Shown here piece after piece: positions 62,984 through 64,000 of a DNA stretch of 64,000 nt. The position numbers were made by a program, and so were the translations under genes. This DNA comes from Paragordius varius (lineage: Eukaryota > Nematomorpha). Location of the stretch: the NCBI GenBank assembly GCA_964247055.1, contig OZ176052.1:9734001-9798000 (forward strand), read 5' to 3'. Position 1 is the stretch's first letter; every line of letters begins with the position of its first letter. Below the pieces are notes generated by a model. It made no database searches and had not been told where the DNA came from. It saw nothing but the letters and a program-made list of their open reading frames with translations.

Positions 62984-64000
62984 GTATTATTAACTTAAAA
63001 ACTTACATTCAAAATTTGATCATTCGACCTTTTATTACTGTTTTGTAAACTAAACTGTTTTCAAAAGCTTTTCTAATTAAACCAATGGTATACTAGGGAT
63101 ATACAAATTTTTTAAGAGTCGCCTTAGAATCTAATTATGATGGCCAAAAAACTCAATCAAATCTTTAATGATCGTCCCATATATGGTAGTTAGATTCATA
63201 AAAAATAAATGTTTGTTATATTTTTTAAACTTTTTATATAATTCAAAACACATAAACAGAGAAAAATGCTCTACCTACTGAGTTAGCTGAAATATTTGTT
63301 GAGGACTAGGATAAAATATGCGCAATTTAATGGTTAGCTTCTGTAGCATATACCGGTAAAATATCGGACCATTCCCACTATAAGCTTAATAAAATTAAAT
63401 TGGTGCCTTGGCAAGACTTGTAAAAAGTTCGCAATGGCCAAATGCGACCCCTTTTTTGTATACGTAGTATAGTGAATTTTGTAAAACATCAATAGATTGT
63501 GCTAAATAATTTTGATAAATATCTTAAGGATAAAAATTATCGTTTATCAACGTTGCTGTTAATGAGTTTAATTGGTCATAAATACATTATTTGATCGTAG
63601 CTTCCTTATGACCAGTTGCTTAGCTTGCATTTCTAGCGCCCGGTGCATGAATCGATGATGGCGCCCCCTCCGTGGTTTTTTTATGTATTATTTAAAGTAA
63701 TAACTTTTAAATACCTGTTTTAAATTTAAAAATATTAAAATTCGGCACCCCTACAACTATGCGCCTGGTGGATTCCCTTTTCCCTCCCCTAGCTACCCCT
63801 CTGACTATGACAGCTTCCAAAAAAATCGGTCAAAATACTTTAATGTATTTCTATCATATGGTCTATGAAAGCCAACACAAGTAATAAAGTTGTCATGTAA
63901 AAGAGTACTGGAGATGTGATTATTTTTAAGTGTGATATTGAATTATTAGGATTTTAGAGTAAAGTGATTGGTAAGTAGTCAAACTGGTTTTTATTTTGTG
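62984..64000. other. Right flank, probably a receptor intron
   Basis: The reading after TM4 can end at a donor (CAA before gtatta, 62984) but no TM5-7 exon is visible to the window end. About 63615-63800 is a copy of the 6437-6765 repeat ('gcttagcttgcatttct', 'ggcgccccctcc', 'acaactatgcgcctg'). Confidence 0.45.

Overview
The window reads as nuclear DNA of a very A+T-rich invertebrate animal (about three quarters A+T by eye). It has spliced genes with GT/AG introns, animal gene families (two-finger GATA factor, AMPK beta subunit, TAF8, a WDR25-like WD protein, a class C metabotropic-glutamate-like receptor) and a heavy load of DNA transposons and inverted-repeat elements. I cannot name the species. 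Introns of 20-34 nt, a gene built from symmetric micro-exons and a hammerhead-ribozyme element together recall parasitic flatworms or mesozoans, but that is inference. All gene models were assembled by eye from splice sites, reading frame and remembered family sequences.

Layout. 259-1532 (+): last three exons of an unrecognised gene. 3255-15568 (+): a 29-exon gene in which every junction I can place is phase 1 and many exons are 9-36 nt; a 5.9-kb intron holds a nested pile of transposons. 15569-22581: no gene seen. 22582-27828 (+): GATA factor. 28546-31270 (-): AMPK beta. 33937-35566 (-) and 35581-37249 (+): TAF8 and a WDR25-like gene, head to head with 14 bp between start codons. 39649-44752 (+): a five-exon secreted protein of unknown family. 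44753-58170: gene-poor, with two decayed hAT transposons, a cluster of related repeats and two foldback elements. 58171 to at least 62983 (+): a metabotropic-glutamate-receptor-like gene, probably running off the right end.

The recognised genes are not a pathway cluster: they cover cell-fate transcription (GATA), energy sensing (AMPK), general transcription (TAF8 in TFIID), a WD-repeat protein and a surface receptor. The most unusual features are the micro-exon gene, the ultra-short introns shared by several unrelated genes, stop codons lying inside AATAAA in three genes, and an in-frame TAA exactly between the ectodomain and the membrane domain of the receptor. Most gene-free DNA is explained by hAT-type elements with CAGGGGTGTCCAACA-like ends, TA-flanked MITEs and large foldback elements.
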